Assembly (NCBI GenBank): GCA_030762895.1
Contig: CM061065.1
Span: forward strand, 83,771,607-83,835,606
Length of the DNA stretch: 64,000 nt
From: Sophora flavescens
Taxonomy: Eukaryota; Streptophyta; Magnoliopsida; Fabales; Fabaceae
Reading direction: 5' to 3'
The position numbers and the translations under genes are program-made. Shown one piece after another: positions 45,001-56,091 of the stretch. The notes below the pieces were generated by a model. That model searched no databases. It was not told the origin of the DNA and saw only the letters and a program-made list of their open reading frames with translations. The stretch's first letter is position 1; each line of letters starts with the position of its first letter.

Positions 45001-46395
45001 TCAACAAAACTTTCAAATAAAGTCTCGAGTTTAGATCTTTGTACCTGAGGATACCCCGGTGCTGCTCTCTTATTACCTTGACCCTCTTGGAACTCATGGT
45101 TGAGCGTGTTGTTGTAGTTGCTGTAGGAGAGGTAAGGGTTGTTCCTTCTTTGGTTGTAGGGATTTGGGGGAGCATAGTTGGGCAGCTTCGGGTTCGTATC
45201 GTAGAAGTTGTTACAAAAGTTCACTTGCTCACCCGGCCGCGGGATCCATGTGGGCATTCCATCATGTCATGTCCCTGCATTCCACAAATCTCACAAACAA
45301 GGTTAGTAGCACCTAATGCACTCACATTAGCTCTTTCAAGCCGATCAAAACGTTTATTAAGCGAGTCTATCTTTGACATAATAAGATCTGTGTTATTTAC
45401 CTCAAACTTACCCCAAAATCTTGTTCGGGTTATTACCTCTTTCGGAACCCCATTGGTGGTAGTTGGTGGCGACATTCTCAATGATGTTGAATGCCTCGAT
45501 CGAGGCCTATTCATAAACGCTCCACCGGCTGCGAGAATCAAGTGACACCTTCGAAGAGTAGTCCAATCCGTTATAGAAGGTGTGCACTATTAACCACCTC
45601 TCGAGTCCGTGATGTGGGCACGACTCCAGCAGTCCCTTGTAGCAATCCCAAGCTTCTGATAATGATTCTCCATCTTTCTGGAAGAAGCCGGTGATCTGGG
45701 TTCTTATGTAGGCCGTCTTGGATGGAGGGAAGAATTTCTCCAAGAACGCCTGCTCCAGTTGGTCCCAAGTGGTCAAAGTGTTAGCGGGGATTTGCTTAAG
45801 CCAGGCCTTCGCCTTTCCAGTGAGAGATGAGGGGAACAGTCTCAAACGCACAACATCGACCGAGGCTCCATTAATCCTGATTGCGTCGGTGAACTCTAAG
45901 AATGTTTCTATATGATCGGTCGGGTCCTCCGAAGGCAATCCTCCGAATTGATGTTGCCTAATCATGTTGATTAGCATAGGTGGTATGGTATAGTTCTCCG
46001 CCTCAATCTCTGGCCTTGCAATCCCAGTTCGCAAGCCTCTCACATTTGGGGTTGCGTAGTCCTTCAAAGGTTTTGTATCCGGTTGATTTGCCATGAGTGG
46101 AACGGGACTCAACCTTTCTCCCTCTCTTTGTAGTCTTCTACGTCTGTGGAAGGTCCTCTCGATCTCCGGATCAATCTCACTAAGGCTCCCAAGACTTAGG
46201 GATCTTTGCATATAACACACAGAGAGATAGATACAATAGAAGGAAAATAAATTTTTTTTATTTTTTTGGTTTTTTTTTTCATTTTTAAATTTCAGAAATA
46301 AAAATCAAATAAAAAGAAAAAGGTCCAGAAAAATCAATTTAAAAACTAAATTGAAATTCAAAAAGGCACAGTCCCCGGCAACGGCGCCAAAAACT
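42095..46395 (-). mobile_element. Level-3 internal region, copy A
   Basis: In sense (right to left): primer site TGGCGCCGTTGCCGGGGA (46373-46390), gag and protease (46220-43884), conserved hairpin (43848-43865), palindromic island (43480-43705), a 1.3 kb non-coding tail, and the polypurine tract AGCTTGGGGTGATT beside LTR1. There is no RT, RNase H, integrase or env, so it is non-autonomous. It is nearly identical to copy B, 6060-6063 bp to the right, except for clustered differences at 45230-45540. Confidence 0.92.
43884..46220 (-). pseudogene. gag-protease of level-3 copy A, broken
   Basis: Same protein as copy B but split: 46220-45507, 45541-45221, 45257-44454, and protease tail 44229-43884. 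Small insertions and deletions near 45530, 45500, 45410 and 45235, and at 44301 beside the ILGRPF stretch, break frames that are open in B. The gag core ('WLKQIPANTLTTWDQLEQAF', 'EKFFPPSKTAYIRTQI') is intact. Confidence 0.88.
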
Positions 46396-48156
46396 TGATG
46401 TGAGCTGCGGCACGCGCGTTGCGTAAGTCGACGCGTGACGACGCTCGTGCGATTCCGACAAGTGTACCGGATTGCCGTCAAGTAATAAAAGATATCGAAC
46501 CCACAGAGACTGTGTTCTCGAATCACAAAAACTTGATGTGAGCTGCGGCACGCGCGTTGCGTAAGTTGACGCGTGACGACGCTCGTGCGATTCTGGCAAG
46601 TGTACCGGATTGCCGTCAAGTAATAAAAGATATCGAACCCACAGAGACTGTGTTCTCGAATCGCAATCGTTTTTCGAATCGATTTGATCTGGACAGTTTT
46701 AGAAGGTTTTGAAAAAGGTTTGAATTGAGAGATAAACAAACAGAATCAATTATAACAGAAAACAATTGTTTTTGGGGTTTTGATCTAAATGGATTCCTAG
46801 GGATTTGGGTTACCTTTGAGGCTGTTTATGTTGCTAATCTGATTTACCTTTGTTGATTACCGAAATTGCCTTGAAGGCGAGTCAATCCTCTAATAACTTA
46901 AGCTCCCTCTCGGGTTACAAAAGCCGTGCCCAATTGACCCGACCCCTACTCTCGTGGTAGTCGATCCCAGATTGGACCTTTTGCGTTCCGTGACAACTCG
47001 TTGCTCCTCGAGGGACGGCTTCTAACTCTCGTGATTTCAGTCCCAAGTCTGACTTCTATAGGTCCGACACCTAAGTTCACCGCTAAGTTCCTCCTTAGAA
47101 TGTCTCAGTCATGCAAATAACCTAAGTTCACCGCTAGGTTCCTCCTTGGATCATCCACATCTCACAAACCAGTGGCCGCCGAATTTTACGAGTGAAATAC
47201 CCTAGAAATCCTAAGTTCACCGCTAGGTTCCTCCTTAGAACGTCTACGTCACGCAAATAAGCGGTTGCCGAATTTACGAGTGATTAACACACTAGAAATC
47301 AGATCTAAAACAATAACGAAATCAAAAACGATTTTACATCAAATCAACAAAATTTACAAAACTCGGCAGCGAGCCCCAATCCCTATAAACAAACTACTAC
47401 TCCAGCCTTGCCATGGAGATGACAAGTCTGGGTTGACAACATAGTGAAAATCGAAAAAGAGAAGAGAGGAGAAGAAGAGAAGAGAGATCTATGCCTAAGT
47501 CCTTGTGTACAAGTCTAGATATGATCCTTCATGATATGATCTGATGCCTTGATCCTTATTTATAGAAATTGGGAAGTTAGAGTCCCAAACCAACTCAAAA
47601 TCTGATCTATTTCGGTTTCTTCAGGTCCAAGTAATGCGCGTCACGGCCGTGATGGCCATCACGGCCAGGCCGTGACGGTCTCTGTCTCTGGTACTTTTAC
47701 AAAATCCAGCATTCTCGCGACGCGAAATGATGCTCGCGACGCGAGCCTTCCTTTCATGGCCCGTGATGAATTTCACGGCTGGGCCGTGATGTGCTCTGAC
47801 TTGTGGTGGTTTTGGGTCACGGCCGTGATGGCTATCACGGCTAGGCCGTGACAGACTCTGACTTCAGCCTTTGTTCTTTTTCAGTTTTGCTCGATCATGG
47901 CCGTGATGGGCATCACGGCTAAGCCGTGATGAACTCTGTTTGGCTCATTTTCTGCACTTTTAAAGCCCTATCTTCATCCAAACTTCATCATGGTTGATCT
48001 TGAGCATTTTACCCTTGATATCTGCAAAACAACACACGAAAACCGCCTTACCCATTCTAAAGGAAAATTAACCTAAAATCTAATTAAAAAATGCCTAAAC
48101 TACATGAAAATGCATGCAAAATGATAGACAAAGATGAGGTGAAATCACACTCATCA
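46396..48156 (-). mobile_element. Level-3 LTR2 (shared middle), mosaic
   Basis: Serves both as 5' LTR of copy A and 3' LTR of copy B. It starts with a 138 bp partial tandem duplication (46396-46533, then again from 46534). Up to 47086 its diagnostic bases match LTR3; from 47326 on they match LTR1 (for example CTAAGCCGTGATGAACTC near 47915). The island is at 47638-47930 and the reverse TATA at 47557-47565. Confidence 0.93.
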
Positions 48157-51100
48157 AATCACCCCAAGCTTAAAACTTTGCTTGTCCTCAAGCAATTACT
48201 CAGGCCATAAGATAAATCAATCAAAGCATGGATAGTGAACCAAGAACCCTAGAAGCTAATCCAGGTGATAGGCATTTTTAATAAGCACTCAAGAGATAAT
48301 CAAGTTCAAGTCCAATTAGAAGCTTAGGTTCTTCAAGTTCATGTTCTCACTGATTTGGGCACTCATCTCACCTCACTCAAGTGTTTTAGGGTATATGACA
48401 ATTCACTCCATTTCCTCAAGGAAAGTATTTTACCATAGGCTTGACTATTAATCAAATCTCTACTTTATTTATGAAAACACTTAAGAATCAAGAGGTCTTT
48501 TACTTTGGTTGTAATGTGGCCATGGGATTTATTGTTAGGTGGGAAAATCAAGGAAAGGGAATTTCAAGAAGGCTAGACAAATCATCAAACATTGCAAAGC
48601 ATGACACCTTCTAAAATACCTTTTAGGGGCTTTGATTTACTTTTTCCACCTTTCTTCCTCCCCTTTTTTTTTTTCAACATTTCTCACTTTCTTTGTCACC
48701 CCCTTCTCCAATTTTTTTTTTGTTTATTTCATTTTTATTTGTTTGGAGGAGGGGAGCTTTTTAGCTCAAGAGAAATATTTTCATCCCATTCTTTTTCCAA
48801 CTACCATTTTGCCCTTTTTGTAATACTTTAAAAGGTGACATACCAAGCATTATTTATCAAAGTAATTCAAGGTACCAAGAAAAGTATTTTTTTTCTTTTA
48901 GGCTCAAAATTGGGCAACTAAGGAGTAGCATTTAAACATTCAAAGCTCGGGAGGTCGGAAGAATACTTAGTGCCTCAATCATTTCCAAAAATGTTTTCAG
49001 AAATTTTTAAGTTTCAAAATGGTTTCAAGTCAAGTTCTAGAAAATACAGTCCAAGAGGAATTACAACACTCTAGCACAAGAAATGGGGTAGATTTAGTGA
49101 ATATCCCTTTTGGCTCAAAATCTTACATTTAGTAGTTCAAAAATCAGTGAGGTACACAAACCTAAGGAACCACATGCTAATTATCAACTATCAAATGACT
49201 ATCTCAAGAATTTTTATTTTTAGCCATATCACAAGAATAATGAAAAATTGGGTTCGAAATTCACTATCTCATTTCATTTGGCTCCAAGTTCTCACAATCG
49301 GATGCATGTTCTAAGTGAAGGGCAATCTAGAGAATGTGATCATACCAATCTATGCCTATGTGAATGCAATATGAATGCAACAATGCAAATGCAAAAATAA
49401 ATAGCCCTACCCCAAGCTTGATTACTTACATTATCTCCAATGTAAATAATCAAGTCGGAGAGAGGAGAAAAATGGAACAACTTACCGAATCGGTAGCGGG
49501 TGTTGGCTTGCATTCCAGTCAAAACTTGGGTGGAAATTTTATCACGGCCGTGAGGCTCATCACGGCAGGCCGTGATCGTTTCGGGTCCTCGGGAGTTGCC
49601 CTGTTGCAGTAGTGATCTACATCCCGGCTAGGCCGTGATGCTCTATGATCTTGGCATCCTACTCATCACGCCCGTGATGGTTGTCACGGCTAGGCCGTGA
49701 TCCTTTGTGTTCTTGTTTAGTTCATCACGGCCGTGACCACTGTCACGGCCAGGGCATGATGGCCTCTGACTTTATCTTTCTCCGCTCTTCTTCCGTTTCT
49801 CAACCTGAAAACACTAGACAAACCTATTAATGATATTTTTGCCTCTTGATCTTATCAAATTATTCAAGAGGTTAAATCAAAACAAAAAGGAAAAAGGGAA
49901 AGAAAACTTGGGTTGCCTCCCAAGAAGCGCTTATTTATGGTCTTAAGCTTGACCATACTTCCTTAAATCAACCGGGGTCGGCTGGGCGTAGAAGTGCAGG
50001 AACACTTCTTTTCCAAGGAACTCCTTCAAAAAACCGTTTCTGCTCATACGGCCAATAACGCTTCCGCTTCGCTCTTTTCTCTCGGAGCTTCCTAGCCTCC
50101 CTTCCTCCCGGCGGAAGTTTTGTTTCAGTATGGACAGCAACTCCAATTCCATCACTGCTGGGTGCATCATTAGCCATGCATATCTTCGGAGTTGCTTTCA
50201 TGTTCAGCTCTTCTTTTACCACTGGAGACGTTACATCAATTCTGCACACATGGCTCTCAAAAGGAGGGTTGTTATAAGATTTAGTCAACTGAAAATTTAC
50301 CCTACCTTCCTCTACATTTAGAGAGAGTTTACCATTCCTTACGTCTATTACTGCTCCAGCGGTTGCCAAGAATGGCCTTCCTAAAATGATGGGGAATTTA
50401 GAATTCCCTTTCATATCCAATACCAGGAAGTCGGTAGGGATGAAGAATTTCCCTACCTTTACAGGAACATTCTCTAGTATGCCTAGAGGAGTCCTAGTTG
50501 AGCCATCCGCAAATTATAAGGGGAATTTGAATGGTCTCAACTCTTTGTTTCCCAACCTTTCCATGATAGTGAGGGACATCAAGCTCGTGCTAGCCCCTAA
50601 GTCACATAAGGCTGGGTCTATTTGCACCTGTTTGATCGAGCAAGAGATGGAGAAACTACCTGGGTCTTTCATTTTAGTCTCTACTTCTACTTGCTTTTTC
50701 CTAACCAACCTTTGTGGGAAAGGTATCGGGGGTTGGTACGGTGGTGGAGGGACATACTTCGGTTCTGGCTCTTCCTTTTCGCTTGTGTCCTCCTCCGGTT
50801 CCACCTCCATTTCAGCTACCCCCACCCCAAGCTTATCATCCCTCAAGTGTATGACATTGCAATGCTCATTGGGATTTGCTTCGGGTTGCCCCGGGAATGT
50901 ACCCTTAGGTCTCGAGTACGTGCTGGCTTGTTGGGCAATCTGGGTTTCTAGCATCTTGTTATGAGTTGCTAAGTTGTCTACCTTAGATGCTAGCTCCTTT
51001 ATTGCTTCACTCACTGCCCTTCCTTGTTGTCTAAACTCCTTATTCTGTTTTGTCTGAGTTTCAACAAAACTTTCAAATAAAGTCTCGAGTTTAGATCTTT

Positions 51101-52458
51101 GTACCTGAGGATACCCCGGTGCTGCTCTCTTATTACCTTGACCCTCTTGGAACTCATGGTTGAGCGTGTTGTTGTAGTTGCTGTAGGAGAGGTAAGGGTT
51201 GTTCCTTCTTTGGTTGTAGGGATTTGGGGGAGCATAGTTGGGCAGCTTCGGGTTCGTATCGTAGAAGTTGTTACAAAAGTTCACTTGCTCACCCGAAGCG
51301 CCGGATCCATGTGGGCATTCCATCATGTCATGTCCCTGCATTCCACAAATCTCACAAACAAGGTTAGTAGCACCTAATGCACTCACATTAGCTCTTTCAA
51401 GCCGATCAAAACGTTTATTAAGCGAGTCTATCTTTGACATAATAAGATCTGTGTTATTTACCTCAAACTTACCCCCCGAAATCTTGTTCGGGTTATTACC
51501 TCTTTCGGAACCCCATTGGTGGTAGTTGGTGGCGACATTCTCAATGATGTTGAATGCCTCAGTCAGAGGCCTATTCATAAACGCTCCACTGGCTGCAGAA
51601 TCAAGTGACACCTTCGAAGAGTAGTCCAATCCGTTATAGAAGGTGTGCACTATTAACCACCTCTCGAGTCCGTGATGTGGGCACGACTCCAGCAGTCCCT
51701 TGTAGCAATCCCAAGCTTCTGATAATGATTCTCCATCTTTCTGGAAGAAGCCGGTGATCTGGGTTCTTATGTAGGCCGTCTTGGATGGAGGGAAGAATTT
51801 CTCCAAGAACGCCTGCTCCAGTTGGTCCCAAGTGGTCAAAGTGTTAGCGGGGATTTGCTTAAGCCAGGCCTTCGCCTTTCCAGTGAGAGATGAGGGGAAC
51901 AGTCTCAAACGCACAACATCGACCGAGGCTCCATTAATCCTGATTGCGTCGGTGAACTCTAAGAATGTTTCTATATGATCGGTCGGGTCCTCCGAAGGCA
52001 ATCCTCCGAATTGATGTTGCCTAATCATGTTGATTAGCATAGGTGGTATGGTATAGTTCTCCGCCTCAATCTCTGGCCTTGCAATCCCAGTTCGCAAGCC
52101 TCTCACATTTGGGGTTGCGTAGTCCTTCAAAGGTTTTGTATCCGGTTGATTTGCCATGAGTGGAACGGGACTCAACCTTTCTCCCTCTCTTTGTAGTCTT
52201 CTACGTCTGTGGAAGGTCCTCTCGATCTCCGGATCAATCTCACTAAGGCTCCCAAGACTTAGGGATCTTTGCATATAACACACAGAGAGATAGATACAAT
52301 AGAAGGAAAATAAATTTTTTTTATTTTTTTGGTTTTTTTTTTCATTTTTAAATTTCAGAAATAAAAATCAAATAAAAAGAAAAAGGTCCAGAAAAATCAA
52401 TTTAAAAACTAAATTGAAATTCAAAAAGGCACAGTCCCCGGCAACGGCGCCAAAAACT
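48157..52458 (-). mobile_element. Level-3 internal region, copy B
   Basis: Same layout as copy A: primer site 52436-52453, gag-protease 52283-49943, hairpin 49909-49926, palindromic island 49541-49765 (with a private cluster of changes at 49566-49626), non-coding tail 48173-49540, and polypurine tract at 48157-48172. The tail contains T-rich runs (48660-48740). Small ORFs in the tail have no known features. Confidence 0.92.
49943..52283 (-). CDS. gag-protease polyprotein of level-3 copy B
   Basis: 589 codons open from 52283 to 50514, the best coding sequence in the window. N-terminal region 'SEIDPEIERTFHRRRR'; gag capsid around residues 95-215 ('HIETFLEFTDAIRINGASVD', 'LRLFPSSLTGKAKAWLKQIP', 'EKFFPPSKTAY'). 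A zinc knuckle 'CEICGMQGHDMMEC' follows, then gag tail 'MLETQIAQQASTYSRPKGTF', and the protease start 'CDLGASTSLM' (catalytic Asp). An in-frame TAA (50514-50516) stops translation; the protease continues in frame ('PIILGRPFLATAGAVID') to 49968. An active protease would need readthrough. No pol follows. Copy A shares the stop. Confidence 0.9.
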
Positions 52459-54215
52459 TGATGTGAGCTGCGGCACGCGCGTTGCGTAAGTCGACGCGTG
52501 ACGACGCTCGTGCGATTCCGGCAAGTGTACCGGATTGCCGTCAAGTAATAAAAGATATCGAACCCACAGAGACTGTGTTCTCGAATCACAAAAACTTGAT
52601 GTGAGCTGCGGCACGCGCGTTGCGTAAGTTGACGCGTGACGACGCTCGTGCGATTCCGGCAAGTGTACCGGATTGCCGTCAAGTAATAAAAGATATCGAA
52701 CCCACAGAGACTGTGTTCTCGAATCGCAATCGTTTTTCGAATCGATTTGATCTGGACAGTTTTAGAAGGTTTTGAAAAAGGTTTGAATTGAGAGATAAAC
52801 AAACAGAATCAATTATAACAGAAAACAATTGTTTTTGGGGTTTTGATCTAAATGGATTCCTAGGGATTTGGGTTACCTTTGAGGCTGTTTATGTTGCTAA
52901 TCTGATTTACCTTTGTTGATTACCGAAATTGCCTTGAAGGCGAGTCAATCCTCTAATAACTTAAGCTCCCTCTCGGGTTACAAAAGCCGTGCCCAATTGA
53001 CCCGACCCCTACTCTCGTGGTAGTCGATCCCAGATTGGACCTTTTGCGTTCCGTGACAACTCGTTGCTCCTCGAGGGACGGCTTCTAACTCTCGTGATTT
53101 CAGTCCCAAGTCTGACTTCTATAGGTCCGACACCTAAGTTCACCGCTAAGTTCCTCCTTAGAATGTCTCAGTCATGCAAATAACCTAAGTTCACCGCTAG
53201 GTTCCTCCTTGGATCATCCACATCTCACAAACCAGTGGCCGCCGAATTTTACGAGTGAAATACCCTAGAAATCCTAAGTTCACCGCTAGGTTCCTCCTTA
53301 GAACGTCTACGTCACGCAAATAAGCGGTTGCCGAATTTACGAGTGATTAACACACTAGAAATCAGATCTAAAACAATAACGAAATCAACAACGATTTTAC
53401 ATCAAATCAACAACATTTACAAAACTCGGGCAGAGCCCCAATCCCTAGAAACAAACTACTACTCCAGCCTTGCCATGGAGATGACAAGCTGGGTTGACAA
53501 CATAGTGAAAATCAGAAAAGAGAAGAGAGGAGAAGAAGAGAAGAGAGATCTATGCCTAAGTCCTTGTGTACAAGTCTAGATATGATCCTTTATGATATGA
53601 TCTGATGCCTTGATCCTTATTTATAGAAATTGGGAAGTTAGAGTCCCAAACCAACTCAAAATCTGATCTATTTCGGTTTCTTCAGGTCCAAGTAATGCGC
53701 GTCACGGCCGTGATGGCCATCACGGCCAGGCCGTGACGGTCTGTCTCTGGTACTTTTACAAAATCCAGCATTCTCGCGACGCGAAATGTTGCTCGCGACG
53801 CGAGCCTTCCTTTCATGGCCCGTGATGAATTTCACGGCTGGGCCGTGATGTGCTCTGACTTGTGGTGGTTTTGGGTCACGGCCGTGATGGCTATCACGGC
53901 TAGGCCGTGACAGACTCTGACTTCAGCCTTTGTTCTTTTTCAGTTTTGTTCGATCATGGCCGTGATGGGCATCACGGCTAGGTCGTGATGGACTCTGTTT
54001 GGCTCATTTTCTGCACTTTTAAAGCCCTATCTTCATCCAAACTTCATCATGGTTGATCTTGAGCATTTTACCCTTGATATTTGCAAAACAACACACGAAA
54101 ACCGCCTTACCCGTTCCAAAGGAAAATTAACCTAAAATCTAATTAAAAAATGCCTAAACTACATGAAAATGCATGCAAAATGATAGACAAAGATGAGGTG
54201 AAATCACACTCATCA
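52459..54215 (-). mobile_element. Level-3 LTR3 (outer right)
   Basis: 5' LTR of copy B. It carries the 138 bp end duplication (52459-52596, repeated from 52597). Ends CATCA followed by AGAG. It has private bases against LTR1 and LTR2 in its right half (AACAACG at 53385-53393, CTAGAAAC near 53447, GGTCGTGATGG near 53982). The island is at 53698-53990 and the reverse TATA at 53618-53626. Confidence 0.94.
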
Positions 54216-54219
54216 AGAG

Positions 54220-54705
54220 CAACCTAAGGAAGAGGAGTTGGCAAAGGACAAGGCACCGGAGCAAGGGGGTAGAGAGCAAAATGAAGATAAAGTGGTAGAG
54301 GATTTCACCATGCTTGCCAAGCAACCTGATTTTGATGCGTTAAATAAATATGTTGGCTTACATGCATGTGTGGACATGGGTAAGTTAGACCCTCCCACTT
54401 GTCTGGCACACTTCCTCGTGAAAACACAATTTGACCCGAGAGGAAGTGAGTTCATCACTGCGGAGGTCAAAGAAGTTTTCACACTCAGACTAGATGGAAG
54501 TATGGATAGAGTCATATTGCTGCTACAATCTCCACTCCAATTACCATTTGATCCGGGTGGAAAATCTCACATGGTGAGCATCTCTTGGCCTTTGTACCAC
54601 AGACTATGGGATCCAGGTGGATGCTTCTTAATAAGTCAGGCTCGGGACGTTAAACAAGCGCTACTTGGGAGGCAACCCAAGCTAGGTATCCCTCTCCTCT
54701 CCTAA
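54220..54705 (+). pseudogene. Level-2 gag C-terminal frame, part 2
   Basis: Continues the frame broken at 40474. With the array and one AGAG removed, the reading frame runs on for 161 more codons to a stop, giving an open frame of about 375 codons. The N-terminal stretch repeats 'DKAPEQ', also found just before the break. The rest ('LNKYVGLHACVDMGKLDP', 'HRLWDPGG') has no domain I recognise. The end overlaps the conserved CTTGGGAGGCAACCCAAG hairpin (54664-54681). Confidence 0.6.
54664..54681 (+). other. Conserved 18 nt hairpin of Athila-like elements
   Basis: CTTGGGAGGCAACCCAAG (6 bp stem, 6 nt loop) preceded by AAGCGCTA. Identical hairpins with AAGCGCTT upstream lie in the level-3 copies on the reverse strand (43848-43865 and 49909-49926), at the same position relative to the coding region end. 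Confidence 0.8.
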
Positions 54706-56091
54706 CTTTTGTTTTGTTTTTGTTTTGTTTTTGTTTGTCACTCTTGAATAATTTGAGAAGATCAAGAGTTTCTGTATGAAATGTCGTGTCGGCAAGCTTG
54801 TTGGATTTTCATTAGATTGAGCGTAGATTGATTGCATGAATTATTTGACCATTGATGATTTCCCCTAAGTTCTGAAATTAGAAAAGTTTATCCCCACTTA
54901 AAAATTGAAAACTGAACTTTGAGAACTTTGTTGTGATTACTTGATTTATGATAAGTTTGGGGTGAGGGGGGTGCACACACTAGGAATCGTATCTCGGTCA
55001 AACAATTTGCAAAATGTCCAGGTGAGGATTTGAGCCTCCAACTCTGTTTTTGAATGTGTGAATCACTTTTAAGTTGCACTTTCCTGAATTTGCTTGAATC
55101 TCTTTATGGTTTGCATGATTATGTGTTGCATCAAATGATTTAGGCAATTTTCTTTGAATTAACTACTTGGCCATAAATTGAACCAACCTTGATGAATGAT
55201 CCCTAGTTAGCCACATTGAGCCTTGAAGCCTATTGTTCTTGATGACCTTACATTACAAGCCATTAACTCAGAAAAACCATGATTTTCCCCTATCCTAGGA
55301 TTTAGGAGAGTATGGAATTTTAGCTTTGTGAGTGTTGTTGTGGAACTAAGTTTGGGGTGGCTACAAGTTCATGAATCATAGTTGAGAAAAAGAAAAACGG
55401 AAGTAAGGGCCGAAGGCTTGAGAAAAAAAAAGAAAAAAAGAAAATGGGTGATGAAAAGCATTGAATATGTGCCAAAAAGGGCAAAGAAAAATAAATATAA
55501 AAAGGAAGAGGTGTGTAGCCACCAATTGCAAGGAAGAGAATAATATGAGAGTGAATTCAATTGTTGTGATATTAGTTTCATGCTCTCAGTGATCCTAGGG
55601 ACTTAGCCTCTATCCTTTGAATATCTTACCTTGAGCCAGGCCTCATTACAACCTTTAAAAGACCTTCTGATGTTGCATGCATGTTTTCGTGGGAACTACT
55701 TTTGAGATGAAAATCAAATTCATGGGAAGTGCTCTTAGAATGTGAAAGTGAGTGAAAAGTTGATAGCCTAGACAAACTTGAGCGAATGAGTGAAATATTG
55801 AATGCCCTTGTGAGGAAGGCAATTGTTTGAGATAGGTGATATTCTTGTGTGTGTATCTCTGATCCTCAACTTAGAGTAATGATGGAATGAATGATAAATT
55901 CTCAATTGTTTAGAGTAAATGAATGTGGGGATTACATTGATGAAAAAGGGGGGAGATCATTGGAGAAAAATTGTTTTGATTGCATTAAATTTGTGCGAAA
56001 TCGATTGATTCCTTTAGGCTTGCCAAGTCTTGAGTCGTTTTTGAGTTTTAAGCTTGCTTGGGGACAAGCAAGGTTTAAGTTTGAGGTGTTT
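54706..56091 (+). other. Level-2 3' non-coding tail and polypurine tract
   Basis: 1.37 kb without genes. Purine-rich stretches (55370-55560, 55900-55960) and words such as GGGGACAAGCAAGG lead to the tract AAGTTTGAGGTGTTT right before the LTR. The level-3 tail has a related GAGGACAAGCAAAG word at the same place. Confidence 0.75.

Noticed and set aside
50386..50964. 192-codon forward ORF (also at 44326-44904)
   Set aside because: It lies antisense to the level-3 gag-protease frame and exists twice only because the unit is duplicated; no domain recognised.
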